Shown one piece after another: positions 1-9,715 of a stretch of 64,000 bases of DNA. Origin of the DNA: Alphaproteobacteria bacterium (GTDB taxonomy: Bacteria; Pseudomonadota; Alphaproteobacteria; Micropepsales; Micropepsaceae); NCBI GenBank assembly GCA_019245415.1, contig JAFARO010000004.1:372001-436000 (forward strand), written 5' to 3'. Position 1 is the stretch's first letter; every line of letters begins with the position of its first letter. The translations under genes and the position numbers were made by a program. The notes beneath the pieces were generated by a model. The model worked only from the letters and a program-made list of their open reading frames with translations. It was not told the origin of the DNA and did not search any database.

Positions 1-395
1 TGAAGCGCGGCGGATTCAATGTCGGCGGCGAGCAGTCCGGCCACATCGTGCTCTCTGAATTCGCCACCACCGGCGACGGTCTGGTGGCGGCGCTGCAGGT
101 GCTCGCGGTCCTCGCCATGGAAGGCAAGAGGGCGAGCGAGGCGGCGCATCTCTTCGAGCCCTTGCCGCAGGTGCTGGAGAACGTCCGCTTCAAGAAAGGC
201 ACGCCGCTCGAGGATGCGCGGGTGAAGAAATGCATCGAGGCCGGCACCCAGCGGCTCAACGGGTCGGGGCGCATCCTGGTGCGCAAATCCGGCACCGAAC
301 CCGTGATCCGCGTCATGGCCGAGGGCGACGACGAGAAGCTTGTGCGCCAGATCGTGCGCGAGATCGCCGCCACCATCGAGGAAGTCGCGGCGTGA
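1..395 (+). CDS. glmM: Phosphoglucosamine mutase, C-terminal part
   Basis: This is the last ~130 residues of GlmM, which converts glucosamine-6-phosphate to glucosamine-1-phosphate for UDP-GlcNAc, and so for peptidoglycan and LPS. The reading frame is open from base 3, and the start and active-site serine lie outside the window. Visible are the GGEQSGH sugar-binding loop near the beginning and the RKSGTEP phosphate-binding loop of domain 4 near the end, both standard for the alpha-D-phosphohexomutase family. A palindromic repeat separates it from thiD. The identification is secure and only the N-terminus is missing. Confidence 0.95.
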   Translation, partial: KRGGFNVGGEQSGHIVLSEFATTGDGLVAALQVLAVLAMEGKRASEAAHLFEPLPQVLENVRFKKGTPLEDARVKKCIEAGTQRLNGSGRILVRKSGTEPVIRVMAEGDDEKLVRQIVREIAATIEEVAA

Positions 396-417
396 CTGGT
401 TCAGCTGCTACGGTGTC

Positions 418-499
418 GTCATCCTGAGGTGCCCCGCGCGTGCTTCGGGGCTCGCTGCGCTCGCACCTCAGCATGACGCGCGGGGCCTCGAAGGATGAC
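418..499. repeat. Palindromic intergenic repeat, GTCATCC family, copy 1
   Basis: An 82-bp element bounded by GTCATCCT and its complement AGGATGAC. It has an internal GAGGTGC/GCACCTCA palindrome and ends in CCTCGAAGGATGAC. A second copy with the same layout lies at 37408-37491. The right end contains the ATG used as the thiD start codon. Repeats of this type are common between genes in alphaproteobacteria; no protein is encoded here. Confidence 0.8.
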
Positions 500-1289
500 G
501 AGTGCGACAACCGCCGCGAGCCCCCTGCGCGTCCTCGTCATCGCAGGCTCCGACTCGAGTGCCGGCGCGGGCATCCAGGCCGACATCAAGACCGCTGAGG
601 CCTTCGGCTGCTATGCCCAGACCGCGGTGACGGCGGTTACGGTGCAGGATACCCGGCGCGTATACGAGGTCTTTGCACTGTCGCCGAAACTGGTGGCGGA
701 CCAGATCGAAGCCTGTCTCGGCGACATCGGCGCCGATGCGATCAAGATCGGCATGCTCGGCTCGGCGGCGACGATCAAGGCGGTCGCGGCGGTGTTGTCG
801 GGCGTGCGCATCCCGATCGTCCTCGACCCGGTAATGGCTTCGACCAGCGGCCGCGCGTTTCTCGACGACAAGGCTGTCGCGGCGCTGAAGGCCGAGCTGA
901 TTCCGCTTGCGGCGCTGGTGACGCCGAACATCCCCGAAGCGCTGCGCCTGACCGGCAAGCGCGGCACCGAGGTGGCCGCACGCGCTCTGATGGCGATGGG
1001 CGCGCGCGCCGCCCTGATCAAGGGGGGCCACGCCACGGGCGCCACCGTCGACGACGTTCTGGTGTGGGAAGGCGGAGTCGACACCTACGCCTTTCCGCGC
1101 CTGAAGACGAAGCACACCCACGGCACCGGCTGCACGCTGTCGACGGCCATCGCCTGCGGCCTGGCGCAAGGCCTGCCGCTTCCCGTCGCCGTCGGTCGCG
1201 CGCGGGAATATCTCCAGCACGCGCTCGAAACCGCACCGGGCCTCGGCAAGGGGCACGGGCCGCTCGATCACCTGCCGAAGATGAATTAA
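495..1289 (+). CDS. thiD: Hydroxymethylpyrimidine/phosphomethylpyrimidine kinase
   Basis: A 264-residue protein of the usual ThiD length. It phosphorylates HMP and then HMP-phosphate in thiamine biosynthesis and belongs to the ribokinase fold. The N-terminal AGSDSSAGAG substrate/phosphate loop (about residues 16-25) and the late HGTGCTLS motif, with its anion-hole cysteine, are both present. The ATG start lies inside the end of the upstream repeat. No other ATG, GTG or TTG fits before the conserved AGSDS segment, so the repeat seems to supply the start codon. It stands alone, without other thi genes or a visible TPP riboswitch. Confidence 0.93.
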   Translation: MTSATTAASPLRVLVIAGSDSSAGAGIQADIKTAEAFGCYAQTAVTAVTVQDTRRVYEVFALSPKLVADQIEACLGDIGADAIKIGMLGSAATIKAVAAVLSGVRIPIVLDPVMASTSGRAFLDDKAVAALKAELIPLAALVTPNIPEALRLTGKRGTEVAARALMAMGARAALIKGGHATGATVDDVLVWEGGVDTYAFPRLKTKHTHGTGCTLSTAIACGLAQGLPLPVAVGRAREYLQHALETAPGLGKGHGPLDHLPKMN

Positions 1290-1291
1290 AA

Positions 1292-1720
1292 CTACGACCG
1301 GTCCTCCCACGGACTAATCGCAGCGGCGCCGGTGCCGGCGAAATCCTTGAGATTTCTCGTTACGACCGTCATGGAGTGGACGAGCGCGGTGGCCGCGATC
1401 ATCGCATCGCGTTCGGGGCGCGGATTGGGAATGTGGAGGCGCGCGCATTGCAGGGCCACGGCCTCATCGATGGGGAACATGCGCAAATGAAACGTCGGCC
1501 GTACGTGCTCGTCGAGCCATGTGCGCATCGGTCTTCCTTGCGCCGGGTCTTTGCGCTCCATCAGCAGCACGCCGATTTCCAGTTCGAGAAGCGTGACGGC
1601 GGAAATGAACAGCGATGCCGCGTCGACGGAGTCAGACCAGCCTGCGACGCGCGCATTGGCCTTGCCGATCCGCACCTTGCGCAACTCCGACACGACGTTC
1701 GTGTCGAGCAAGTACATCAC
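1292..1720 (-). CDS. PIN-domain toxin, VapC/FitB type
   Basis: A 142-residue PIN-domain protein, probably an Mg-dependent RNase toxin. The acidic residues of the PIN fold are visible: Asp in LLDTNVVSEL at the N-terminus, Glu in TLLELEIG, and the Asp of PERDAMIAATA, followed by the usual VVTRNLKDF C-terminal motif. Its start overlaps the stop of the upstream antitoxin gene by 4 bases (ATGA), the classical TA arrangement. It converges tail to tail with thiD with only 2 bases between stops. The RNA target cannot be told from the sequence. Confidence 0.85.
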   Translation of the reverse strand: MMYLLDTNVVSELRKVRIGKANARVAGWSDSVDAASLFISAVTLLELEIGVLLMERKDPAQGRPMRTWLDEHVRPTFHLRMFPIDEAVALQCARLHIPNPRPERDAMIAATALVHSMTVVTRNLKDFAGTGAAAISPWEDRS

Positions 1721-1971
1721 TCGAAGTCCGGAATCTTCAGCTTGATATCGAGCTTCGGCGGATTGAATTCGATGTCCTCGCCGCCCGGCATCGCCAATGC
1801 GTCCGCGATGCTCATCGGTTTGGCCGCAAGCTTGCGGTACTCCTCGATCGTCAGGAGCACATGCGCCGGCCGGCCGCGGTCGGTGATGAACACCGGTCCA
1901 TTGCTCGCCGCCTTCTTGGCGCGGCTGGTGTCCTGATTGAACTCGCGACTGCTGAGGGTGGTAATGGTCAT
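1717..1971 (-). CDS. Phd/YefM-family antitoxin
   Basis: An 84-residue antitoxin with the Phd/YefM N-terminal DNA-binding half (SSREFNQDTSRAKKAA, then GPVFITDRGRPAHVLLTIEEY) and a C-terminal tail (DIEFNPPKLDIKLK) that would wrap the toxin. It is first in a two-gene operon with the PIN toxin, and the genes overlap by 4 bases. A perfect 8-2-8 palindrome 13 bases upstream of its start is a ready operator for the autoregulation normal in this family. Combining a Phd-type antitoxin with a PIN toxin is common in alphaproteobacteria. Confidence 0.87.
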   Translation of the reverse strand: MTITTLSSREFNQDTSRAKKAASNGPVFITDRGRPAHVLLTIEEYRKLAAKPMSIADALAMPGGEDIEFNPPKLDIKLKIPDFE

Positions 1972-1983
1972 CGGTGTCTCATT

Positions 1984-2001
1984 TGTAGAAATGTTTCTAC
2001 A
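1984..2001. promoter_or_regulatory. Perfect palindrome, probable TA operator
   Basis: TGTAGAAA-TG-TTTCTACA is a perfect 18-bp dyad just upstream of the antitoxin start. Position and symmetry fit the site bound by a Phd-type dimer to repress its own operon. This is inferred; binding is not shown by the sequence. Confidence 0.6.
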
Positions 2002-2088
2002 TCATGGCGGGGACGGAAGCAACGAAGTCGTTGTTCCCTTTGCGTTCCAAATATGCCATACTCTCTTTGCGATAGAAGGGAAGCTCGA

Positions 2089-2496
2089 TTGGCGAATTTT
2101 GCAACCCATGGTGCGGAGCAGCGAAAGAGGAAGAAAGTTCTTGTTCCTCCGGCGCTTAGGCATGCTCCGGCCGAATTGAATTGCGATTTTGCAAAAAAAG
2201 AGCACGCCGCTGTCCGACGCCGCCGCGGCGCCCCGACGGGCAACCGGAATGCGCTCAAGCACGGCACGTACACGGCCGAGCGCCGCGCCTTCTATGCCGC
2301 GGTCCGTGCACATATCCGCTCGTGCAAGGCGCTGGTCGCGTTCGCGAATGCCGTGGACGCGCTGCGCGGCAGTCCGCGGAGCAGCATCACCGAACGGGTC
2401 GTTGTGCAGAACCGCGTCGTGGTCAGCCGCAGGGTGGTGCGAACCGTCCGCCGCCGCAATCAAGATGGCAGCAGGTCCGTTTCCCGCAGGACGATC
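2089..2496 (+). CDS. Small basic GAPxGNRN protein; 3' end unclear
   Basis: The likely start is TTG at 2089, preceded by AGAAGGGAAG. The encoded protein is very basic and contains RRRGAPTGNRNALKHG, then a helix-rich segment (FYAAVRAHIR, then KALVAFANA). The same segment occurs in the gene ending at 12900, with roughly half the residues identical over ~45 positions, so this frame is very probably real. The frame meets no stop near the expected end and stays open into the antisense of the next gene, up to 3771. The stop may have been lost or a frameshift may exist. The end given here is only the edge of the neighbouring gene. The function is unknown. Confidence 0.4.
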
Positions 2497-3924
<1,428 letters not shown>

Positions 3925-3928
<4 letters not shown>

Positions 3929-4176
3929 ATGGGCAGGCCGGTTTCCGGATCATAGAGGTCTTCTATCTCCATCATTTTACCGGAGCCTTCCTTCAAACGG
4001 GCCGCACATTCTTCCGCGATCGCCATCAGCCGGTCGGAGAGCCCGCGGCGCTTTAGGCGCGCAATGCGCTCACGGACGGCTTCGGCAACTGCGGTCGTCT
4101 GGCTCTCGCCGGTCAGTTCGGACAATTCCTTTATCAGGCGCTCCGCTTCCGCATTTTTGATATTGATTCCCATCAT
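3925..4176 (-). CDS. vapB: VapB-type antitoxin
   Basis: About 83 residues. The N-terminal GINIKNAEAERLIKELSELTGE and the following AVAEAVRERIARL match the ribbon-helix-helix VapB family that pairs with VapC30-like toxins. The acidic C-terminus (EIEDLYDPETGLPI) is the likely toxin-binding tail. ATG codons at 4176 and 4173, or a GTG at 4182, could start it; the family usually begins directly before GINIKN. Two GGTAGAA direct repeats 21 bp apart lie just upstream and may be the operator. Confidence 0.88.
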
Positions 4177-4183
4177 CGCCACT

Positions 4184-4211
4184 TTCTACCACGCGACCAA
4201 CAAATTCTACC
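4184..4211. promoter_or_regulatory. Direct repeats upstream of vapB
   Basis: GGTAGAA occurs twice on the minus strand (4184-4190 and 4205-4211). The two copies are 21 bp apart, about two helical turns, immediately before the vapB start. This spacing suits two antitoxin dimers on one DNA face. It is inferred as an autoregulatory site. Confidence 0.4.
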
Positions 4212-4227
4212 ATTTACTTACCGGCAG

Positions 4228-5520
4228 TCAACCGAGGAAAGGATCCCGGACCAGGATCGTGTCCTCCCGTTCGGGGCTGGTGGAGAGCAGGGCGACCGGC
4301 GCGCCGATCAGCTCCTCGACGCGGCGGACATATTTCACCGCCTGTGCCGGCAGGTCCGCCCAGCGCCGCGCCCCGCGAGTCGAGCATTTCCAGCCTTCGA
4401 CGGTCTCGTAGACGGGCTCGAGCTTCGCCTGCGCCTCGGAATCCGTCGGCAGATATTCGAGCCGCGCGCCGTCGAGACCGTAGCCCGTGCAGATCTTGAT
4501 CTCGTCGAAGGCATCGAGAATGTCGAGCTTGGTGAGCGCGATGCCGTCGATGCCGCCGGTGACCACGGTCTGGCGCACCAGTGCCGCGTCGAACCAGCCG
4601 CAGCGGCGCTTGCGCCCGGTGACGGTGCCGAACTCCGCGCCGCGTTCGCCCAACATGGCGCCGACGGCATTGTTCTGCTCGGTGGGAAATGGACCTTCGC
4701 CGACGCGCGTCGTGTACGACTTGACGATGCCCAGCACATATCCGATGCGCCGCGGGCCGATGCCCGATCCGGCCGCGGCCTGGCCGGCGACCGTGTTCGA
4801 CGATGTGACAAAGGGATAGGTGCCGTGATCGATGTCGAGCAGGACTGCCTGCGCGCCTTCGAACAGGATGCGCTTGCCCTCGCGGTGCGCGGTATCCAGC
4901 GCGCGCCAGGACGAGCCGATATAGGGCGTGAAGCGCGGCGCGATCTCGGCCAGCGCATCCAGCGTCGCCTTCTCGCAGATCTCCTCGCCGCCCGTGCCGC
5001 GCCTGAGTGCGTTGTGATGCGCCAGCAGCCGCTCGATTTTCGTCGGCAGGCTCGCGTTGTCTTTCAGATCGATCGCACGAATGGCCCGGCGGCCGACCTT
5101 GTCCTCATACGCGGGACCGATGCCTCGTTTGGTGGTGCCGATGGCCTGCAGACTGTTGGCGGCTTCGCGCGCTTCGTCGAGTTCGCGGTGCAGCGGCAGG
5201 ATCAGAGCTGCATTCTCCGCGACGATCAGGTTGCCGGGCGTCACCAAAACGCCCTGCGCCGCGAGCCTGTCGATCTCCGACAGCAGCGCCCAGGGATCGA
5301 CCACCACGCCGTTGCCGATGACCGCGAGCTTTCCCGGCCGCACCACCCCGGACGGGAGCAGGCTCAGCTTGTAGGTCTTGCCGTCGATGACGAGCGTGTG
5401 GCCGGCGTTGTGGCCGCCCTGGAAGCGCACCACGACATCGGCGCGGGCACAGAGCCAGTCGACGATCTTGCCTTTGCCTTCGTCGCCCCATTGGGCGCCG
5501 ATCACCGCGACATTGCTCAT
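4228..5520 (-). CDS. purA: Adenylosuccinate synthetase
   Basis: A 430-residue enzyme joining IMP and aspartate with GTP to form adenylosuccinate, the first committed step to AMP. The N-terminal [11 protein letters not shown] loop carries the catalytic Asp and phosphate-binding residues. [26 protein letters not shown] and the [10 protein letters not shown] segment are all present, and the length is standard. It lies 71 bp downstream of a hypothetical gene on the same strand and could be co-transcribed with it. Confidence 0.97.
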   Translation of the reverse strand: MSNVAVIGAQWGDEGKGKIVDWLCARADVVVRFQGGHNAGHTLVIDGKTYKLSLLPSGVVRPGKLAVIGNGVVVDPWALLSEIDRLAAQGVLVTPGNLIVAENAALILPLHRELDEAREAANSLQAIGTTKRGIGPAYEDKVGRRAIRAIDLKDNASLPTKIERLLAHHNALRRGTGGEEICEKATLDALAEIAPRFTPYIGSSWRALDTAHREGKRILFEGAQAVLLDIDHGTYPFVTSSNTVAGQAAAGSGIGPRRIGYVLGIVKSYTTRVGEGPFPTEQNNAVGAMLGERGAEFGTVTGRKRRCGWFDAALVRQTVVTGGIDGIALTKLDILDAFDEIKICTGYGLDGARLEYLPTDSEAQAKLEPVYETVEGWKCSTRGARRWADLPAQAVKYVRRVEELIGAPVALLSTSPEREDTILVRDPFLG

Positions 5521-5591
5521 TGCACCGTACCCGCAGGCTCAAAATCGGCCGCGCGAGAGTCGCGGGCACGGTGTCCAGTTATAGCCCGCGC

Positions 5592-6041
5592 TCAGCGGGC
5601 GTGCAGCTTTTTCTGAAGCAGCGTACGGCGCCGCTCCAGCTCGCCTTGCGCCTGGGCGATTTCGGCAAGTTCTGCCTTCGCGCGCTCGGCATCGGCGCGG
5701 GCGCGGCGCTTTTCGGCATGCCTCTGCGCCGCGGCTTTCTTGCGATGTCGGAGCTTCTCCTCGGCCGCACGTTTTTTCTGGGCCGCGGTCGGCTTTGGCG
5801 GCGCCGGAAGCTCCGCCTCGCGCTTGAATGGAGCTGTCGATCCCCACGGCCGTCTCAATGCGACACCCGGACACGCCAGCGCGGCGCTCACGGCGGCGGC
5901 GTCCTTGGTCGCGGCTGCGAAGCCTTTGGCGAATTCGCTCGGACCCGCGCCCCAGGCGGCGAGCGCCTTCTTCTGCGAAGTCGTGGCCACGACCGTGTCG
6001 TAGAAGCCGAGATGGGCACGGAAGACCTTGAGCGCGGGCAT
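5592..6041 (-). CDS. Hypothetical protein with Ala/Lys/Arg-rich helical tail
   Basis: A 149-residue soluble protein. The N-terminal ~65 residues (ALKVFRAHLGFYDTVVATTSQKKALAAWG) form a small conserved domain often seen in alphaproteobacteria. The rest is a highly charged Ala/Lys/Arg/Glu-rich segment predicted to be a long helix, which leads databases to label such proteins TolA-like by composition alone. There is no signal peptide or membrane helix, so a real TolA role is unlikely. It sits directly upstream of purA on the same strand. The function is unknown. Confidence 0.72.
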   Translation of the reverse strand: MPALKVFRAHLGFYDTVVATTSQKKALAAWGAGPSEFAKGFAAATKDAAAVSAALACPGVALRRPWGSTAPFKREAELPAPPKPTAAQKKRAAEEKLRHRKKAAAQRHAEKRRARADAERAKAELAEIAQAQGELERRRTLLQKKLHAR

Positions 6042-6212
6042 GTGACGGCAATCGCCCAGCGCCGATCCGGTTCCCGTTGTTCCAGCTCACCAAGGCAGCG
6101 ATCGCAGGCGAACACAGCGGGGTTGCAGAAATGTCCTGGGCCCTCACGCGCACGTGAGACCTGGTCCATGCCGGCCGGAGCACAATGGGAAAACCATTCG
6201 CGGGGAGTCGGC

Positions 6213-6722
6213 ATGCGGCTTGTCAGGATTGCGGCGTCAATGTCCGCGCTGTTGATCTTCGGTTCCGTCCATGCGGACGAAGCCGCTTGTACCGCGCGCG
6301 CATACCGCGCGCTCGACTTTTGGCTTGGGGCCTGGGAGGTCTTCGACACAAGGACCGGCGCGCATGCCGGCGAAAGCCTGATCGAGAAAAACTATGGCGG
6401 CTGCGTCGTACGGGAAAGCTGGCGCGAGCCGGGCTTCACCGGCGGCAGTCTCAACATCTATTCCCGCCTCGACCGCAAATGGCACCAAACCTGGGTGGAT
6501 TCATCCGGTGCCTTGCGGGAATTTGTTGGTGGCGAAGAGGGCGGCAAGATCGTGCTTGCCGCGCGAACTTTCGCCAAGGACGACCCTTCCAAGCCGCTCC
6601 TGGTGCGGATCGCCTTGAGCGCCAACCCCGACGGCAGCGTTCATCAATATTCCGATTGGTCCAGGGATTTTGGCCGGACTTGGCAGTTCCGCTACGACTA
6701 CACCTATCGCCGCAGGAAATGA
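6213..6722 (+). CDS. Secreted DFWLG-motif protein, copy 1 (DUF1579-like)
   Basis: A 169-residue protein with a signal peptide (MRLVRIAASMSALLIFGSVHA) and then ALDFWLGAWEV, the opening of a lipocalin-like beta-barrel family often annotated as DUF1579-like. Later strands (NIYSRLDRKWHQTWVDSSG) and a C-terminal FRYDYTYRR fit that fold. The ATG at 6213 was chosen because it begins the signal peptide. It faces a paralogue (6725-7255) with only 2 bases between stop codons. The ligand and role are unknown; periplasmic location is inferred. Confidence 0.75.
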   Translation: MRLVRIAASMSALLIFGSVHADEAACTARAYRALDFWLGAWEVFDTRTGAHAGESLIEKNYGGCVVRESWREPGFTGGSLNIYSRLDRKWHQTWVDSSGALREFVGGEEGGKIVLAARTFAKDDPSKPLLVRIALSANPDGSVHQYSDWSRDFGRTWQFRYDYTYRRRK

Positions 6723-6724
6723 TC

Positions 6725-7255
6725 TCAACGGCTGCGCCTGTAGATTCCGGTGAACCAGGTGTTCCAGCGCTTGTTGTCCTGCTCGAAGAACTCCTGCTTC
6801 ACCGTGCCGTCCTGCATCGGTGTCCAGACGCCGCGGAAGGGGTGCTCGATGCCGGTCTTGTTGTAGCTGATCGTGCCTTCCATGCGCAGCGCGCCCTTTT
6901 CGAACCGGCCTTCGAGGCGGATCGCGAGGCCGGGCGAGATCCAGAACTGCGTCCAGGTCTTACGCACGGCGTCGTAGCCGTTGAGGCTCATGCCTTCGTT
7001 TCCCTGCGCGCCGGTCCAGTGTTCGATCAGACCGCAGCCTTTGGGTCCCCGGCTGATGATGTTGGTGCCCTGAAAGACGCCGGCAGGATCGCTGACACGC
7101 CATTCTCCCAGCCAGAAATCCCATTGGCGCTCTTGCGGGGATACGCAGGACTGCGGGGTCGCCGCGTCGAGCGTGCCTGGAATGACCGCCGCGCCAGCAA
7201 TCACGGCGGCCGCGAGTCGTCTGGTTCCGCGCTTGGTAAAAGGTTTGCTGCTCAT
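6725..7255 (-). CDS. Secreted DFWLG-motif protein, copy 2 (DUF1579-like)
   Basis: A 176-residue paralogue of the facing gene. It starts with a basic N-terminus and hydrophobic stretch (signal peptide to about residue 31), followed by QWDFWLGEWRV. It shares the WxQxWxxxG strand (KTWTQFWISPG) and ends FTGIYRRSR, like its partner. The open frame extends farther upstream, but the ATG at 7255 is the first that gives a signal peptide. No enzyme motif is recognisable. The convergent layout suggests an old inverted duplication. Confidence 0.75.
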   Translation of the reverse strand: MSSKPFTKRGTRRLAAAVIAGAAVIPGTLDAATPQSCVSPQERQWDFWLGEWRVSDPAGVFQGTNIISRGPKGCGLIEHWTGAQGNEGMSLNGYDAVRKTWTQFWISPGLAIRLEGRFEKGALRMEGTISYNKTGIEHPFRGVWTPMQDGTVKQEFFEQDNKRWNTWFTGIYRRSR

Positions 7256-7308
7256 TGCCGCCTCCGCCTGCGCGGACAAGCATAGGGCGGCCACCGCAGC
7301 TTTCGGCT

Positions 7309-8091
7309 TCACATCGCCGTGGGTTCGCGGCGGCCGGCGCGTGCGTCCAGCGCGGCGACGACGCGCCCAAGAACGTCGCGCAGTACAATGGCGCCGAATT
7401 CGGGATTCATGTGCGCGTGCTGCGCGCGCTCGGCCGCGGTCTCTTCCGGGGTCAGCGTGTAAAACTGAGGTTTGGTCGTGAGTGGATTGGGTCCGATGGT
7501 TTGCGCCGGCTGCGGCACGAACACGGCATCGATGTCTTTGGCGGCCTTCTCGCAAGCGCGATGGTATGCCTCCGCAAGCAATCCGACAGCGTCCTTCGCT
7601 TCGAAGCGTGCCCACATCTCGGGGTGCCGCTCATAAGCCGACAGCGGAGTAGCAATGACGAAGATCGGTGCTACGGTCAGCCTGCGCAACTTGGCAGCAA
7701 TGTCGAACGCCAGCGAGCCGACGATCGCAGGCGCCATCCCTTCAGCAATGTCCAGCACGGACGCGGCGTGTGCGCGACCGGCGGCGCGCAACTCTTTCAT
7801 CGTCGCATAATAGGTCTTGATGGCGCGGATCGAGCTGAGCGTCAGCCCGCATAGAACATAGGCGTCGTACACCGGCCGGATCGCACCGTCGCCGCCGCTG
7901 GTCATCGCCATCCGCGCGCGCGCCGGCTCGGTGCGGCCGACCAGGCCGCCATCGACGATGTCGAGCTCCATGGACGTGCCCTCGCTGGCGAAGAAGATCG
8001 TTTGGAGCTGAGGAAACTGCGCCTGCACCGCCGGAAGCGCGCGCTTCAAGTTCGCGACGTGCGAATTCCCGATCAGGCAGACGGTGGACAT
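7309..8091 (-). CDS. SGNH-hydrolase-like protein
   Basis: A 260-residue protein starting STVCLIGNSHVANLKRAL. The GNSH block resembles the first block of SGNH/GDSL-like proteins, in which Ser follows Gly-Asn or Gly-Asp. The C-terminal HMNPEFG could provide the His of a catalytic pair. No signal peptide is seen, so it is probably cytoplasmic. The ATG at 8091 directly precedes the motif; an earlier in-frame start at 8124 would run almost into the tRNA gene. The substrate is unknown. Similar proteins occur near polysaccharide or sulfotransferase genes, but none is present here. Confidence 0.6.
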   Translation of the reverse strand: MSTVCLIGNSHVANLKRALPAVQAQFPQLQTIFFASEGTSMELDIVDGGLVGRTEPARARMAMTSGGDGAIRPVYDAYVLCGLTLSSIRAIKTYYATMKELRAAGRAHAASVLDIAEGMAPAIVGSLAFDIAAKLRRLTVAPIFVIATPLSAYERHPEMWARFEAKDAVGLLAEAYHRACEKAAKDIDAVFVPQPAQTIGPNPLTTKPQFYTLTPEETAAERAQHAHMNPEFGAIVLRDVLGRVVAALDARAGRREPTAM

Positions 8092-8126
8092 GATGGACTT
8101 ATGGCTTGAGCGCTGCTGGTACACGC

Positions 8127-8200
8127 TGGAGCGGGCGAAGGGAATCGAACCCTCGTATGCAGCTTGGGAAGCTGCCGTTCTACCATTGAACTACGCCCGC
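8127..8200 (-). tRNA. tRNA-Gly (CCC)
   Basis: On the minus strand the sequence folds as a cloverleaf: acceptor GCGGGCG paired with CGCCCGC, anticodon stem GCAGC/GCTGC around loop TTCCCAA (anticodon CCC), T-arm GAGGGTTCGATTCCCTT, and an encoded TCCA end. The 74 bases include CCA. It decodes GGG. Confidence 0.95.
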
Positions 8201-8307
8201 GAAAGTCCGCGTTCCTTAGCACGTGAAATCCGCGACAGGAAAGCGCTTTGCCCAGAATTCGCCACCGAGGGGCACCCTGATGGCGGAACGCGGTCACGGA
8301 GGGGTGC

Positions 8308-9021
8308 TTGCCGGCGCATTTCCAGTCCTTCGGTGTCTCCCATCTCAGCGCCATGGCGGCGATGTTCGCCGCCGCGCTAGCACTTATTGCGGCGTCGCGG
8401 GCGGCCAATGACTCACGCTTCGACCGCGTCCTGCGCCGGTGCCTTGCCGCATTTCTGATCGCGGACTGGGCGCTGTACCTGGCGATGTTCTACGTCAAGG
8501 GCTGGCTTGCGCTCGGCAATGTGCTGCCCCTCAACCTCTGTGACTGGGCCACCATCGCGGTCACGGCCACCTTGATCCGGCCCAATCAGAAAACCTACGA
8601 GCTGTCCTATTTCTGGGCGCTGGCCGGGACGCTGCTCGCCTCGATCACGCCCGATCTCGAATATGATTTTCCCGATTGGAGATTCCTGTTTTTCTTTTTC
8701 TATCACGCGGTGATCATCGCCAGCGTCCTGTACCTGACCTTCGGGCTTGGCATGCGGCCGGTGAAGGGCTCCGTCCGGCGCGTCCTTCAATGGACCCTCG
8801 CCTATGTTGCGGTTGCCGGCACCGCCGATTGGCTGCTCGGCACCAATTACGGCTTCCTGCGCGCCAAGCCGCAGGTCGCCACGCTGTTCGATCAGATGGC
8901 GCCCTGGCCCTGGTACATCGCGCAGTCCTTTGCGGTCGCGGTTGCGGCGATGCTGCTGCTCGATGCGCCATTCCGCTTGGCCGATCGCATGCGCAAGATG
9001 CAGGCGCGCCGTGCCGCCTAA
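8308..9021 (+). CDS. YwaF-family (TIGR02206) integral membrane protein, copy 1
   Basis: A 237-residue polytopic membrane protein of the TIGR02206/YwaF type. Visible family features are a central GNVLPLNLCDWATIA, the YELSYFWALAGTLLA helix, ITPDL, and the late GTNYGFLRAKP and PWPWYIAQ segments. Six or more membrane helices are expected. It is the first of three tandem paralogues; the second starts 11 bases before this one ends. The biochemical role of the family is unknown. Confidence 0.87.
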   Translation: MPAHFQSFGVSHLSAMAAMFAAALALIAASRAANDSRFDRVLRRCLAAFLIADWALYLAMFYVKGWLALGNVLPLNLCDWATIAVTATLIRPNQKTYELSYFWALAGTLLASITPDLEYDFPDWRFLFFFFYHAVIIASVLYLTFGLGMRPVKGSVRRVLQWTLAYVAVAGTADWLLGTNYGFLRAKPQVATLFDQMAPWPWYIAQSFAVAVAAMLLLDAPFRLADRMRKMQARRAA

Positions 9022-9715
9022 ATTCGTGCCCTTCGGCACCGATCATCTGGCCGCGCTGGCGCTGACGATGGCGGTACCGCTGGCGTTGGCTATTGCAGCG
9101 CGCCGAAAGCCGGCGTGGGACGCTTGGTTCCGTTATGGCTTCGCAGGCCTGCTGATCGCGACATGGATCGCGTGGTATGCCTTGTTCATCGCCCGCGGCT
9201 GGCTCGGCCTCGGCAACGCACTGCCGATGAATCTGTGCGATTGGGCGACGATCGCCCTGATCGTGACGCTGATCCAGCCGCGGCAGGCGGCCTATGAGCT
9301 TGCCTATTTCTGGGCCTTTGCCGGCACCGTCCAGGGGCTGATCACCCCCGATGTGAACTTCGGATTCCCCGAGCCGCAATTCCTGGTTTTCATCCTCGGG
9401 CACGCGGCGATTCTGTCGGCCGTCATCTATCTGACCTTCGGTACGCGGATGCGCCAGGTGCGAGCGTCGATTCCGCGCGTGATCGGTTGGAGTCTCTCCT
9501 ATGCTGTTGCGGCAGCGCTCACCGATTGGACGCTCGGGACCAATTACGGCTTCTTCCGCGCCAAGCCGGGCCACGCGACCTTCTACGATCTGCTTTCGCC
9601 GTGGCCGTTCTACATCCCAGAGACCGTCGCGCTGGGCATGGGCATGGCGCTGCTGCTTTATCTGCCGTGGTTCATTCGCGACAACTTCAATCTCGCGCGC
9701 ATCAGACGTCGGTGA
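9011..9715 (+). CDS. YwaF-family (TIGR02206) integral membrane protein, copy 2
   Basis: A 234-residue paralogue of the preceding gene, with GNALPMNLCDWATIA, YELAYFWAFAGT, LITPD, LGTNYGFFRAKPG and SPWPFYIPE in the same order. GTG at 9011 is the likely start; it overlaps the end of copy 1 by 11 bases, and upstream codons in this frame lie inside copy 1. Its 3' end overlaps the convergent VOC gene by 14 bases. The hydrophobic helices indicate an inner-membrane location. The function is unknown. Confidence 0.85.
   Translation: MPPKFVPFGTDHLAALALTMAVPLALAIAARRKPAWDAWFRYGFAGLLIATWIAWYALFIARGWLGLGNALPMNLCDWATIALIVTLIQPRQAAYELAYFWAFAGTVQGLITPDVNFGFPEPQFLVFILGHAAILSAVIYLTFGTRMRQVRASIPRVIGWSLSYAVAAALTDWTLGTNYGFFRAKPGHATFYDLLSPWPFYIPETVALGMGMALLLYLPWFIRDNFNLARIRRR

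Noticed and set aside
415-500. Rho-independent terminator after glmM
   Set aside because: The dyad belongs to the repeat family seen again at 37408 and has no T-tract.
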